The position numbers were made by a program, and so were the translations under genes. Below are positions 1 to 9,560 of a DNA stretch of 22,881 nt, in pieces (position 1 is the stretch's first letter; each line of letters begins with the position of its first letter). The notes under the pieces were generated by a model that was not told the DNA's origin, did no database searches, and was given only the letters and a program-made list of their open reading frames with translations. The DNA comes from Funneliformis mosseae (taxonomy: Eukaryota; Glomeromycota; Glomeromycetes; Glomerales; Glomeraceae), in NCBI GenBank assembly GCA_910592005.1, contig CAJVPP010001095.1, positions 1-22,881 of the forward strand, in the 5' to 3' direction.

Positions 1-87
1 TATAAACGTTAAAGAAATTATAAATGAAATAAAGTAAACAGATTGAACAGACTGTTTAGAAAATACAGGAGAAACAAATATGTCAGA

Positions 88-1455
88 CGAAACAGAAATT
101 ATTGCTGATCACTGTTTGGCACAGCAGTGACATCATCTAGTGTAAGATCATTATTTATCGACAGATCCCACGTGATATTTGGAGTTGCAATTTCTTCCGT
201 TGACAACATATAGTTCTACTTTAATGAAGTATTAAACTAAATATTATTCTGATTTTTCATTTTTCTTATAATCTTTCCTATAAGAGTCAAATCTAAAATG
301 GGATGATGAATAATTACAAATTCTCTCTTTATATTATCTAAACTAATTTCTATACTAGAAGTATCTATATAATTATTATTAATAAATTCTAATCTATAGG
401 AAATTTTAACTAATCTATTGTCTAAATTATTTAAAATCTTTTTTTTGATAATATGATATATTCTAGAAGTTCGAACGGTAAGTAAGTAATTATATATGCT
501 TCTTTGACAAATCTCATTCCAATTTAACATATAGGAACCATTAATATCTAAAATCTAATCAATAAATATCAAAGAATATTTATGTAAAAGATCTGTATTT
601 CTCTAATTTATCAGTAGTAAAGATTAGATTCAAAGTAATGATCCACCTTTGATTTTATTAGTTAAAGATTGATGTATGTTAAAAGAAATACTAATATTCT
701 TATAATTTAGTAAACTTAATAAAGTATCAATAATATTTCTATAAGATTTGACATCAAAGGGTCTATCCTATTTATGAAGAGGAGATAGATGTAAGAAGTG
801 TTAAGTTTGTAGTTCTTCAATGAATATAATAAATTCTCTACCAATTAAGATGGATTGTCAAATATAATTCATCAATAACTATGACAACCCCAGACTGTTT
901 ATTTAAAATGAGTATTTTTTATAACTTGAATAATTTGTAGATACAACGTATAAAATATTATTTTATAGCAATTCTTTATTAATTTAACTTGAAATTAATA
1001 TATAAACACATCTTGATGATTTGATTATTTCAATAATGAAGCAGTTTGTAAATGATATTTCAATAATGAAAAAAGCATAATATTAAGTATATAAATAAGT
1101 TGTTTATTTATGAGTAATTTTGATTTAAGGATTGTGATGAAGTTAGTAATGATATTCTTAGTTTATTTCTTAATAAAATGTTTTGAATTAAATATATTAA
1201 TCCAGATTTCTAAAAAATGAATAAATCTAAATTCTGTTTAATATCTATTATGATAGATCCAAATTTAATATATATTGGTTATGAGATTATAACTGTATTT
1301 TTAACAATTGTGATTTTAATTTGTTAATGGTAGCTTTAATGATAGAATAAAATTTATTAGCAATTTCTAATATGTCTTCTAATTTCTTCTTGAAATATGC
1401 AAGCCAATTTAAATCATTCATATAATCTAAAAGCTGAGATTTATGCTGATAAAAA
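88..1455 (-). pseudogene. LINE (non-LTR retrotransposon) ORF2, RT palm and C-terminal part, decayed
   Basis: This is the downstream part of a minus-strand LINE reverse transcriptase; the upstream part is at 10141-11725, beyond the LTR element. Reading down from 1455, the peptide LDYMNDLNWLAYFKKKLED contains the RT palm motif (plus bases 1414-1425). The usual Y-x-D-D reads YMND, so one metal-binding Asp is Asn (a G-to-A change). After it come IANKFYSI and a Lys-rich thumb-like stretch, then many stops. The longest open stretch (530-237, 97 codons) begins MLNWNEICQRS and keeps IIHHPILDLTLIGKI, which I take as the LINE C-terminal domain. The same frame runs on to about 97 through LSTEEIATPNITWDLS with two stops (TAG, TAG). 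Bases 1-210 are less AT-rich than the rest. The 3' end of the LINE is not visible. The assignment is firm for the palm and weaker for the tail. Confidence 0.65.
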
Positions 1456-2023
1456 TGTTAACCCTATACTTAGTCCATTAAACTTAGGGTAACTATAACT
1501 TAATAACAAGGAGTAACGTGCAAGAAACTACTAAGTTACTGTGAAATAAGTCCTATTATAATTAACCTTAAGTTTATTCTTTTAGATGAGTAAATAACTT
1601 TAATAATCTGTAAATACGATAAACACAATTAACACATTAAAGGATTTTTAATATATATAGTTTTAGAAAGAGATTCCTTTATTGTAGAGATTTGTATTCT
1701 TAGCAATCCTTTACCTTAGATTCTAAGTCTTGAACTTGAACTATTGAGTTTACACTATTATCTTTGCCCTTTTACAAAGACAAATTTCTATCCTATTTAT
1801 ATAAAATACAATTATAAGAAATTAATATCTAATGCTAAATTATTTTATAACGATAAGATAAATATAAAAGATAAATTACAATATAACGATGATAATAATA
1901 TAATATATGAATAAAAATAAATAAAATAAAAATATTAATTAAGTTAAAAATGCTAATGATATTAATAATATTAATCATCTATCAATCTTTGTGATACAGT
2001 AAGATTGACTTCATATGGTATCA
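1456..2023 (-). repeat. Left LTR (3' LTR of the minus-strand element)
   Basis: This 568-bp direct repeat aligns along its whole length with 9561-10140. It starts TGTTAACCC and ends GGTATCA on the plus strand, the inverted TG...CA ends typical of LTRs. Conserved blocks include TTTTAGAAAGAGATTCCTTT and TCTAAGTCTTGAACTTGAAC. Differences from the other copy are nearly all transitions, with a few short indels in A-runs. Confidence 0.95.
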
Positions 2024-2039
2024 ATTTTCTCCTCTAAAT
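2024..2039 (-). other. Polypurine tract of the LTR element
   Basis: On the minus strand the bases next to the 3' LTR read AATTTAGAGGAGAAAAT, directly followed by TGATACC, the LTR start. A purine run touching the 3' LTR is where plus-strand DNA synthesis is primed in LTR retrotransposons, and its position fits the primer site at the other end. Confidence 0.8.
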
Positions 2040-2541
2040 TTGCAGCTTCTGCAAAATTTTATAGTTTTCATTAACCAAGTCCTTGAACTCCTGAAATTTA
2101 AAATTATAAATCATTCTAAGAGTTATTTTTCTAGTGGTGTCCGATTTGTGTAATTCCTAGAATTTCAAAAAGATAGTAAGTTCTTTTTGAAGTCTATTAA
2201 TAGTATAAAGTTATTTGGTTCCTAAATTGAGTTTGTTCAGCTGAACTTGAAGTTTCTATCTTTATTACTCATCTAAGATAAAATGCATTATCTAAGGCTA
2301 ATACTCTATTTTTCAACCTGGTAGCTCATAATAAAGCTCTATAAATGGTTTTAACCTTTTGTGTAGTTGGATCAGTCTCTATGTAAAGTGAAAGAATATT
2401 GGTATTTGCTAAGATGTTAATAGCTATTAAATCATCCTTAACTTCTTGAAATAAAGTCATCATGCTGAAAAATTTTAAGAAATTTTCAAGAGGATCTGAT
2501 CCTTTATATAACAATCTGAGACTCTCAATTTTGGCAATCAT
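2024..2541 (-). pseudogene. Unidentified extra reading frame between integrase and 3' LTR
   Basis: After the integrase tail, reading moves to another frame whose ATG (2541) overlaps the last integrase codons. The first 71 codons are open and include GSDPLENFLKFF, QEVKDDLIAINILANTN and TQKVKTIYRALL. The same frame continues past TGA stops through ATRLKNRVLALDNAFYLR, FRNQITLYY and TSKRTYYLFEI. A shifted frame then continues with FQEFKDLVNENYKILQKL up to the polypurine tract. The total is about 165-170 codons, predicted largely helical and charged, with no motif I recognise. The stops (TGA where Arg or Trp would be expected, TAA-TAG as Gln-Trp) follow the same transition pattern as the pol genes, which suggests it was once coding. 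Gypsy elements sometimes carry extra ORFs here, but I cannot name this one. Confidence 0.5.
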
Positions 2542-2544
2542 GAT

Positions 2545-3900
2545 AAGACTTTAATAGATTTCCATTTACAGGTATATGTAACACTCTTCATTTATTTCTC
2601 TTATCTTATATTATCTATTTATTAAAACTTAATGGGTATAGTAAGGTCCTTTCTATTTTAGATTTAGTTTATTAGACCATTGCTTATCTTTAACCACATC
2701 ATAGTAAAGAACTTTATCTCTAATTTCAAATTAATAAAGAAAATCATTTTATCTATCATGATGATTCTTTTGTTTTTGTTGTACTATTGCAATACAATTT
2801 CTTACAATTTTTTTAGTTTGTGTAATTGATCAACAAAATTTTGTAAATATTTAAATAACATAACATTTGATCATTAAGATTATCCAAGGGTAATGTTGCA
2901 TTTCTCCTATATACTAGATAAAAAAAAGATATTTTTGTAACAGAAGTGTTTACTTGTACAATATGTAAATAAGGCTAATGTAATTTATAGATCCTAATTA
3001 TCTAAATCTTGTGTAGATTTTGCTAAAGATTTATACAAAGTACGATTAAAACGTTTCATTAAACCATATATTTGGGATGATAGGGTATTAATAGTAGATG
3101 TTTGATTTAAAACTTATCTATCAACTCCTTAATCATTTAATTATTAAAATGGATTCCTTTATCAGAAAGGATTTTTATAGGACATCTGTGACGATAGATT
3201 ATATATTCATAAATAAATAAGGTAACCTATTTTGCAGTAGCTTTAGGAACAGCTTTAGTTTCAGGCCACTTAGTAAATAATTGACAGCTATAATGATATA
3301 TTTATTTCCATTTGATATTATAGGTAAAGGTTTAACAAAATCTATACCAATTTGATAAAAAAGTACTTGGACTAATATAAGGTGTAGCTTTTTGTGTTTC
3401 TTTAATTTTTCTCTTCTTTGACAGCTATCATAAGAATGGACATATTCTCTAATATTTTTATATAATTGTGATCAATAGTAATATTCTTTGATTTTATCGA
3501 ACATTATATATACTGCAAAATATCTGGCAATTGGTTATGCATCATATAAAGTATAGCTTCCATTTTATATGATCGAATAACTCTAAGAAGCTTTTGACAA
3601 ACATATTTATACAAATAATTATTTTTAATTTCAAAATATCTAGATTGTTTAACTAATTTTTGTTACTGAATTAGTATTAATTCTTCTGGTAAAGTTTGGT
3701 TTTATAAATAATTAAAAAGATGATTATATTGTGTTAAATCCATTGTAAGCTATTTGTCGTATTGCAAATACTTTAGTTTTCACTCAAATAAATATATTTT
3801 AATAAATGTTTAGATGAAAGATTAATAAGTGGATGGGAGATAATATCTAACATTTCATAAAGTTGATAATATGCATTTTCTTGATGAACTAAACTGGTTC
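2545..3900 (-). pseudogene. Gypsy integrase, decayed
   Basis: This would insert retrotransposon cDNA into the genome. On the minus strand I read, in order: an N-terminal region with YMMHNQLPD and the Cys end of a zinc-binding fold, YKNIREYVHSYDSC (around 3428-3470); the core start IGIDFVKPLP with the first acidic residue; KWPETKAVPKATAK; and the second acidic residue in KILSDKGIHF. Then comes GLMKRFNRTLYKSLAK, where the third catalytic residue should be Glu but codon 3054-3056 is AAA (Lys), a G-to-A change. The C-terminal end has a GPY/F-type module (FEIRDKVLYYDVVKDKQWS, then KGPYYTH). There are many stops and some frameshifts. Example: Trp of the YYW-S-Q motif is TGA at 3472-3474, while Gln positions in TAKQVTLF and HFNNQMIKEL are TAG and TAA. 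It is clearly non-functional. Confidence 0.88.
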
Positions 3901-4370
3901 TTTCTACTATATATCATTAACTAGATAAGTTAATTTTATATTAGGGTGAATTTTTTCTCTTTCATATTCTATAATATAATCATGGATAATTGTACCATAA
4001 GGTAGATTTTTTTTACAAGTTTTACAGTAGGTATGAATATGATGATTCTCAATATCACAGGCAAAAGTACATTAAGATTCTCCTTTGGTAATAAGTTAGT
4101 TAGCTATAACTGATTTAATTTTAATATTTTTATGATATATATCTTCTATTTCATTCTTTGGACTTTCATATTCAACTGCAGTAATTAAAGGTATATTGGA
4201 AAATTGTTAAAATAATTGTTTTTCAAACCATAATTCTTTATTATCCTTAATAGAGTTATACTTAGTAGAAATATGCCATTCATCCTCTGATTCTCCAACT
4301 TCAATAGTAGTTATCATGAAAACTTCATGTGTATTATCTTCATATTTTTGATCAATATTAATTCGAAAAA
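3900..4370 (-). pseudogene. Pol linker between RNase H and integrase, with a Cys/His cluster
   Basis: This stretch joins RNase H to integrase in the same minus-strand polyprotein. From about 4372 the reading gives KYEDNTHEVFMITTIEVGES, then EDEWHIST. Further on (about 4073 to 3990) is CTFACDIENHHIHTYCKTC, followed by KKNLPYGTIIHDYIIEYERE. The spacing C-x3-C-x4-H-H-x-H-x2-C-x2-C looks like a small zinc-binding module. A Gln codon just before it is TAA. The Gypsy polyproteins I know have no standard zinc finger here apart from the integrase HHCC, which lies further downstream, so this may be an extra module of this lineage. The reading is direct; a zinc-binding role is inference. Confidence 0.5.
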
Positions 4371-5013
4371 GAGCATCAGCATTAGCATTTAGTTTTTCAG
4401 ACTTATACTTAATTTTAAAATCATATTGTTAAAGTTTCATGATCTATCATGCTCTCCTTCCTTTAGGAATTTTTAATGTTTGTAACCTTTTAAAAGCTGA
4501 ATTGTCAGTAATAATAATAAAAGGTTGTGAGCTTAAATAATGATGAAAGTATCTCACAACCTATACAACTGCAAAACATTTCTGATCAGTTATTTTATAA
4601 TTTTGTTCAGCTTTATTTATACTTCTACTAGCATATGCTATTACACAATCGAGTCCATTTTCTAACTTTGAGAGAAAACAGCTACTAAGTCATTTTCAGA
4701 AGTATCAGTATATAGAATAAACAGTTTATTAAAATTTAGATATTGCAAAATGGGTGTAGTAATTAATTTTTCCTTTAAAATATCAAAAGTCTTTTGTTAA
4801 ACATCTGTCCAAAAGAATGATTCTTTCTTTCTCAACAATTGAATTAAAAATTTGGCAATTTTTAAAAATCCTAGAACAAATTGTCAATAATATGAGAATA
4901 ATCCTAGTGCAGACCTTAAACTTGTTAAGTTAATTGAAATAGGAAAGCTTTTAACTTTATCAATTTTTGCAGGGTCAGGTTGTAATCCATTCCTTCCAAT
5001 CACATATTCTAAG
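4370..5013 (-). pseudogene. Gypsy RT thumb/connection and RNase H, decayed
   Basis: This is the part of pol after the Tc1 insertion. Starting at 5013 the minus strand reads LEYVIGRNGLQPDPAKIDKV, the conserved RT segment after the palm. LRSALGLFSYY and FWTDV follow, then the RNase H domain (degrades RNA in the RNA-DNA hybrid): FILYTDTSENDLVAVFSQ, YASRSINKAEQNYKITDQKC, FHHYLSSQPFIIITD and NANADAL. The expected catalytic Glu in the T-D-x-E-C segment is Lys. Stops fall at conserved residues: TAG for Trp at 4561-4563 (AVVW motif), TGA-TAG for Arg-Trp at 4444-4449, and TAA for Gln at 4429-4431. Two of the acidic residues of the RNase H site (YTD, ITD) are still readable. The first RT half lies at 6331-7030. 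Confidence 0.88.
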
Positions 5014-5015
5014 TA

Positions 5016-5045
5016 CAGTTCTTAGTGAAAAGAATAGCGGAAACA
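5016..5045 (+). repeat. Left terminal inverted repeat of the Tc1-type element
   Basis: About 30 bp pairing with 6299-6328 in inverted orientation. The shared core is CAGT, then AG, then AAAAGAAT and GCGG. Mismatches are mostly transitions. Confidence 0.85.
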
Positions 5046-5137
5046 TATTTTGACGGTATGTACAAACTTTGTTTTAATATATATATTTTTTTTATTATTT
5101 ATAAGAATAATACTAATGACAACTTTTATATTATTAA

Positions 5138-6149
5138 TTAATATTTAGTGTGTTCTCCTTCTGCATTGATACATGCTTTAACCCAGCTTAGCATGCTTTC
5201 GATGCACTGAAGTAACATGGCATCATCAAGATTGTCCCATTCCTGCTAAATTGTATTAAGGAATACATCGCAGGTAATGTTTTTTTTATGCTACTAAATA
5301 TTTGATCTTTTTCTCCACCTTTCCCTTAATACAACCCATACATTTTCAATAGGGTTCAAGTCTGGGCTGTATGAAGGCCAAGAAAGAACTCGTCCTGGAA
5401 GATGTTTTTTCAAGTTCTCTTGAACATCATGTAAGGTATTTTTGGGTCATTATCTTATTAGAAGACCCAGCTGTATCTGTATAATATATCTGCGTTATTA
5501 TACAAATGATTGTCTAAGATTTTTCGATACAAATGATGATCTAAATTTTCAGTAAACAAATGAATGCTGATTTTTCCTTTAACACTAATCACTGTCCAAA
5601 CATGAATCTTGAATAGGTGCTTTACTATAGAGGCAATTGGTTCTGCATTATGAGACCATGCAAACATGATATTTATAAACATCTGAAGTATTGTTTTATC
5701 AGAAAAAACAACTTTTTTCCAGTTGTATTGCAAATGATCACGTGTTTAAGACAAACAAAATTTCTTCGCTTTTTGAGTCAAGAGAGGAACCTTTCTTGGA
5801 AGAACAGAAACATATCCAAGATTGTTAAGCTCACAATGTATCATACGTTTACTAACATCAAAATTGGGATCTTTTTCTTCCAATTTTACCTTAATTTCAC
5901 CTGCTGTAGTAAAATGATTATGTTGCAGAATTTTTCCAATATTGCGGTGTTGATTTGAAGCCAATTTTCTTAGACGACCAAAAGAGTGACCAATAGAAAT
6001 TTTGCCAGTTTTATTTAGTAAACTGACATATTATTCACATGTATGCAAAGAAATGCACAATTGATTAGAAATTTCTTTTGCATTATGCACTTTTTGGTCT
6101 TAAAGTGATTTAACAGAATTTCTTTGTATTTTTAAAGAGCTTGGCATAG
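5138..6149 (-). pseudogene. Tc1-type transposase (about 337 codons), decayed
   Basis: It would cut and paste its own element. The ATG at 6149 begins MPSSLKIQRNSVKSL, the first helix-turn-helix. A Tc1 DNA-binding middle follows (SFGRLRKLASNQHRN, then DPNFDVSKRMIHCELNNLGY). The DDE core shows the first Asp in WKKVVFSDKTI, the second in QDNDPKN, and the final Glu in WPSYSPDLNPIENVW. Spacing between the last two is about 34-35 residues, the DD34E class within counting error. The C-terminus ends GEHTKY and then TAA at 5138-5140. Length is normal for Tc1. Lesions: TAA stops where Gln is expected (after KSL and after CE), a TAATAA pair at 5455-5460 in place of Gln-Gln of the FQQDNDPK motif, TAG for Gln at 5246-5248, and one missing base just after NDPK. 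The three acidic catalytic residues are intact; the reading frame is not. Confidence 0.92.
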
Positions 6150-6298
6150 TTTCAGAAAGGAAATCAAAATAAAAACAAATAACAAATCTTATTTTTTTAA
6201 CTTACTTTTTTAATTCAGGTTCTAATATCCGATTTTGGCATATAAACAAATGCCTAAATCTGGAAAGTGGTGAAACTGCAGCCTAAAATAAATGCGGT

Positions 6299-6328
6299 CT
6301 TCCACCGCCATTCTTTTTGCTGGGACTG
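6299..6328 (-). repeat. Right terminal inverted repeat of the Tc1-type element
   Basis: Inverted partner of 5016-5045. It ends CTGGGACTG... read outward and is flanked by TA at 6329-6330. Confidence 0.8.
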
Positions 6329-6330
6329 TA

Positions 6331-7030
6331 TATTATATTAGGTAGACAAAATTGACACTTTTTAAGCTTAATCATTAAATTTGCTTACTTGATCACTTGA
6401 AATACTTTTTTTAAATGTGAATATGATTCTTATAAATTGTAAGTAAATAATAATGTCATCCAAATAGACAGCAACGAATTCATAAAAAAATCCTTGAAGA
6501 ATAAGATTCAATAATCTTTAAAAAGTTGCTAATGTATTCTTTAAACTAAAGAGCATAACGTTGAATTAATACAGGTCAAATTTAGAAATAAAAGCGGTTT
6601 TAATAGCCACTAGTAAGGTCAAGTATGGGAAACTAATTTGCTTCTCTAAATTTCTCTAATAAATCATCAATTCTCAGTAGGATATGCATCACTTTTAGAG
6701 ATAAAATTTATTTTCTATAATTAACACAGATTCGTTTATCTTTAGTTTCTTTGCTACTATAACTACAGAAGAAGTCTAAAGGCTTAATAACTTTCTAATA
6801 ATTCTATTTTCTTTTATATGCTTGATTTTATCTTTAAGAAAATTAAGTTTTGCTGGATTCTTACACTTATAAGCTTCTATGGTAACTGGATCATGATTAT
6901 TGGTCAAAATATTATGTTTTACCAAACTAGTTCGTCCAATTTTTGTTTGGCTTAAAACATATATATCCTTATAATCATCAATTAATTTTTGAAAGAACAT
7001 TTGTTACTTGTCATCAAGAGGCTTAACTTG
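6331..7030 (-). pseudogene. Gypsy reverse transcriptase, fingers and palm, decayed
   Basis: This is the first half of RT, which copies element RNA into DNA; the second half resumes at 5013. Reading down from about 7010: QKLIDDYKDIYVLSQTKIGR, then PVTIEAYKCKNPAKLNFL, HIKENRIIRKLLS, a damaged VDYRKLN region, ATF-type sequence (KNTLATF), and the palm motif FVAVYLDDIIIYL (about 6435-6475). YLDD is intact, so the metal-binding pair survives here. Frameshifts separate several blocks. Past the palm, ANLMIKLKKCQFCLPN is preceded by a TAA at a position usually Gln, Glu or Lys. The block order matches Gypsy RT. The Tc1 element begins immediately after PNI. Confidence 0.9.
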
Positions 7031-7199
7031 AAGGTTATCTTTAATTTTCCAAATATTTTCTTTAGAAGTCTCAATAAGGAATACTTCTAGATTAGGTTTA
7101 AATTCTTTCTTAAATGCAAAAGTTAAATAGATAAAGTTTGTTTCATTTCAAGGATTGTAGTCAAAAGGTAAAAGGTTAGTTTCTTTCTCATATTCTTCT

Positions 7200-8030
7200 T
7201 GACTATCTGTTATATAATCTTCAATTTTTGCTAAGTTCTTTTTCCTTATAATCATCCAAAACGTATTCTAGTTCATCATCTTGTTGATCTTGAGTAGTAG
7301 GATAACTAACAGAAGCTTTATTTGCATTAGAAATCACAGGAACTGTGATTGTTTTCGCTAAATATCTCAACCTAATTTGATCAGTTCTAAAATCAAGGCT
7401 AGCATGAGTTTTTCTAAACCAATCCATTTCTAGAAGTAAATTTTTATCTTAAGAGTCGATAACTTGTAAAGAGATAGGAATTAATAGATTTTGAATAGTA
7501 ATTTGAGTCCTTCTAACTTATCCTAATGCTCTAGTTCTTTCTCCATTAGCAGTGACTATAACAATATTAAACTGTTCATCAATAGATAATCCAACTTTCT
7601 TCATCAATTTTCTGATAATAATGCTGATAGCAGCTCAAGAATCTAAGATAGCAATTACAGGATTTCCTTTAATTCTGATATAACAACGAACAGCTATAGA
7701 TTTGTCTTCCTTTTCTTCCTCATTTTCTTTATTAATATAATTTATTTCTTGGATTTTTGATTTTTTCAACCCTTAAGCAAGATTGCGTCTTTGATTTAGA
7801 TATTGCAAAAATTGATCAATTTTTGCAGAAGAAGGTATTTGCAATAAATTTTACATAATATTATAGGAAGGCATTTGATCAATTTGGGATGGTCTTCATT
7901 AGACTTTCTTTTTTAAAGTAGGAGTAATAATTTGTAGAATTTCTACTTCCATAAATTCATCAATAGATTTTCTGCTTCTCAAGTTTAATTCTCTTCCAGA
8001 TTTAGATTGTCTTCTTCTTCCTGCTTCTAA
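7200..8030 (-). pseudogene. Gypsy aspartic protease with upstream linker, decayed
   Basis: It would cleave the Gag-Pol polyprotein. One minus-strand frame can be followed from about 8030 to 7200 apart from point stops. It starts with a basic stretch (GRRRQSKSGRELNLRSRKS), then IDEFMEVEILQIITPTLKKK and SAKIDQFLQYLNQRRNLA. The protease core follows: KGNPVIAILDS, a stop at 7635-7637 where the catalytic D-S-G Gly belongs, then AAISIIIRKLMKKVGLSIDE. Downstream are the LLLEMDWFRKTHASLDFRTD segment and an acidic tail. TAA or TAG stops replace probable Gln at several points (for example ALG-Q-VRR and IDS-Q-DKN). The DSG stop is TGA and would need a transversion from GGA, an exception to the transition rule seen elsewhere. 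Confidence 0.85.
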
Positions 8031-8039
8031 CTGTTAAGC

Positions 8040-9110
8040 AGTTTTTTTATTAGTAGTATAGGGTTTGTTTTGTAGTAAGCATAGACTTCTTCCTTCTCTA
8101 CTTCTTCAACTTCCTCTTCTTTGCTATCAGTATAAATTCTAACATAACTAGCTTCTCTTTTATCAGATTTCTTTCAATACACTGGCTTTTCAGATATGCA
8201 TTTTTTGAATAATATTCTTTTTCTTGATAATGGTAACAAATATCATCCTTTTTATTCCAAACTTTTGTATCCCAAACTTTTATAAGATTTTTATTATCTT
8301 TTAGCTTTCTTTTTTCAGGTTTTCCTTTAAGTTGCACAGATAACGTATTAGAGAGAGTTACATAGTTTAAGGATAACTGTTTTATTTGTTTGGTAAAATT
8401 ATTGATAGTATTATTACTTTTACTTGTTTGAGCTAATATTGATCACTCTTAACTTGTTTAGCTACTTCAATAACTTCATCTACATTTTTAAGATAAGAAA
8501 ATATTACGAGAGGGATGATATTCTTTCTCAATCCATTAAAAAAAAGTCTTACAGTATATTTATTTGGTAAAACACTAGAAGAGTTGACTTTTTTTAACAA
8601 TCTTTTAAATTTTTCTGCATAAAAATTTACTTTTTCATAAGGTTCTTAGTGAAGTATATTTAACTGATAGTGCTATAGATTTTGCTCCTCCTAAGTTGAG
8701 AATTTTCCAAAAATAATAGTACAAAACTTATGGTAGCATTATTATCTTCATTCTATCGATTAATAGTATCATTATTTTCTTCAAACTAATATGCAGCTAG
8801 TCCATGCAGGTATCTTAGTACAATTTTTAGCATATGAGTTTTAGACTAATTATTTGTTTTAGCAGTAATTTTAAAGCTTCTAATCCAATTATTAGGATCT
8901 TTATCATCATTTCTATAGAAAGGTTTTACCAGAATAATATTACTTTTTTTTAGTGTAAGATTTCCACTATTTTCACCTGAATCAGACGGTGTACTTTGAT
9001 ATTTTTAGCAAGATCTTTGAAACTTTTCATCATACGATTTATGAGGTTCTTTAACTATTTAGTATTCATTGTTATTTCAGTTGATTTAAAGATTGTAGAT
9101 ATGGGAGTAA
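8040..9110 (-). pseudogene. Gypsy gag (capsid and nucleocapsid), decayed
   Basis: Gag would form the particle shell and bind RNA. A minus-strand frame running through 9069-8780 reads KEPHKSYDEKFQRSC, PFYRNDDKDPNNWIRSFKIT and MLKIVLRYLHGLAAY, then FEENNDT. This matches the retrotransposon-gag capsid pattern. Two Trp positions are TAG (8846-8848 and 8786-8788). The middle is scrambled by frameshifts. An open stretch at 8337-8098 holds the nucleocapsid: a basic run, then CYHYQEKEYYSKN at about 8200-8238. A C-x2-C-x4-H-x4-C zinc knuckle would have Cys at the fourth place (now TAT, Tyr) and His at the ninth (now TAT, Tyr). The final Cys survives as TGC (plus 8198-8200) one frame over, after an A-run. 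The start codon is uncertain. Confidence 0.75.
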
Positions 9111-9542
9111 GGGATGAGATAGAAGTATTAAAGATTTTTTAAAATACTTAGTAGTGTGAGTAACTAATAATAAATGTTGTAAAATAGAAGGTAAATCAGT
9201 AGGGTATAGGTAATAATTTAAATAATATAATAACGGAACTGCTGCTTTTATTGTTTTATTACTATTATGAGTATTTTCATGATAACTATCTAAATAAAAT
9301 TTAATGCTATTAAAGAACAATCACTGAATGCTGTAGTATTATATTCACTAGAAATCTAATTCTAAAAGTTTTTAAAATTTTTTGTTACTGTTTAATTAAT
9401 AGGATTGTATTATATATAAGATACGTCTTTTTCCAAAGGTGAATTATTTCTGTGCGCTTCTTTATGATATTTTTAAATTATTTTTAAAATATCAAAACTA
9501 GTAGGTATATTCATATAAGTTTAATAAAGACAATTATAAACC
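9111..9542. other. 5' leader of the LTR element, no gene supported
   Basis: This lies between the primer-binding site and gag. An open minus-strand stretch of 82 codons (9320-9072) has a Leu/Tyr-rich composition without any recognisable motif. I treat it as chance or as degraded leader/Gag N-terminus. Confidence 0.4.
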
Positions 9543-9557
9543 TGGCAGAAATCACCA
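9543..9557 (-). other. Primer-binding site (tRNA 3'-end complement)
   Basis: The plus strand reads TGGCAGAAATCACCA three bases before the right LTR. The minus-strand element therefore begins its internal region with TGGTGATTTCTGCCA, complementary to a tRNA 3' end finishing in CCA. The position matches a minus-strand primer site. I do not recognise the tRNA; the sequence is not the usual initiator-Met end. Confidence 0.7.
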
Positions 9558-9560
9558 ATT

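Larger units (their letters stand above)
5016..6328 (-). mobile_element. Tc1/mariner-type DNA transposon (1313 bp) inside the Gypsy RT
   Basis: Imperfect terminal inverted repeats bound the element: CAGTTCTTAGTGAAAAGAAT at the left end, and CAGTCCCAGCAAAAAGAATG read inward from the right end, both continuing into GCGG. TA lies on each side (5014-5015 and 6329-6330), the target duplication of Tc1/mariner elements. Removing the element and one TA rejoins the RT reading frame: CQFCLPN upstream runs straight into LEYVIGRNG downstream. The insertion point is therefore exact. About 1.3 kb with one transposase is the usual Tc1 size. It is decayed but nearly full length, and is younger than the LTR element it sits in. 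Confidence 0.93.

Noticed and set aside
5617..5958. Plus-strand open frame of 113 codons inside the Tc1 element
   Set aside because: It lies antisense to the recognisable transposase DDE and DNA-binding regions, and its peptide shows no motif.
9072..9320. Minus-strand open frame of 82 codons before gag
   Set aside because: Low-complexity Leu/Tyr-rich composition, no motif, and separated from the readable gag frame by shifts.
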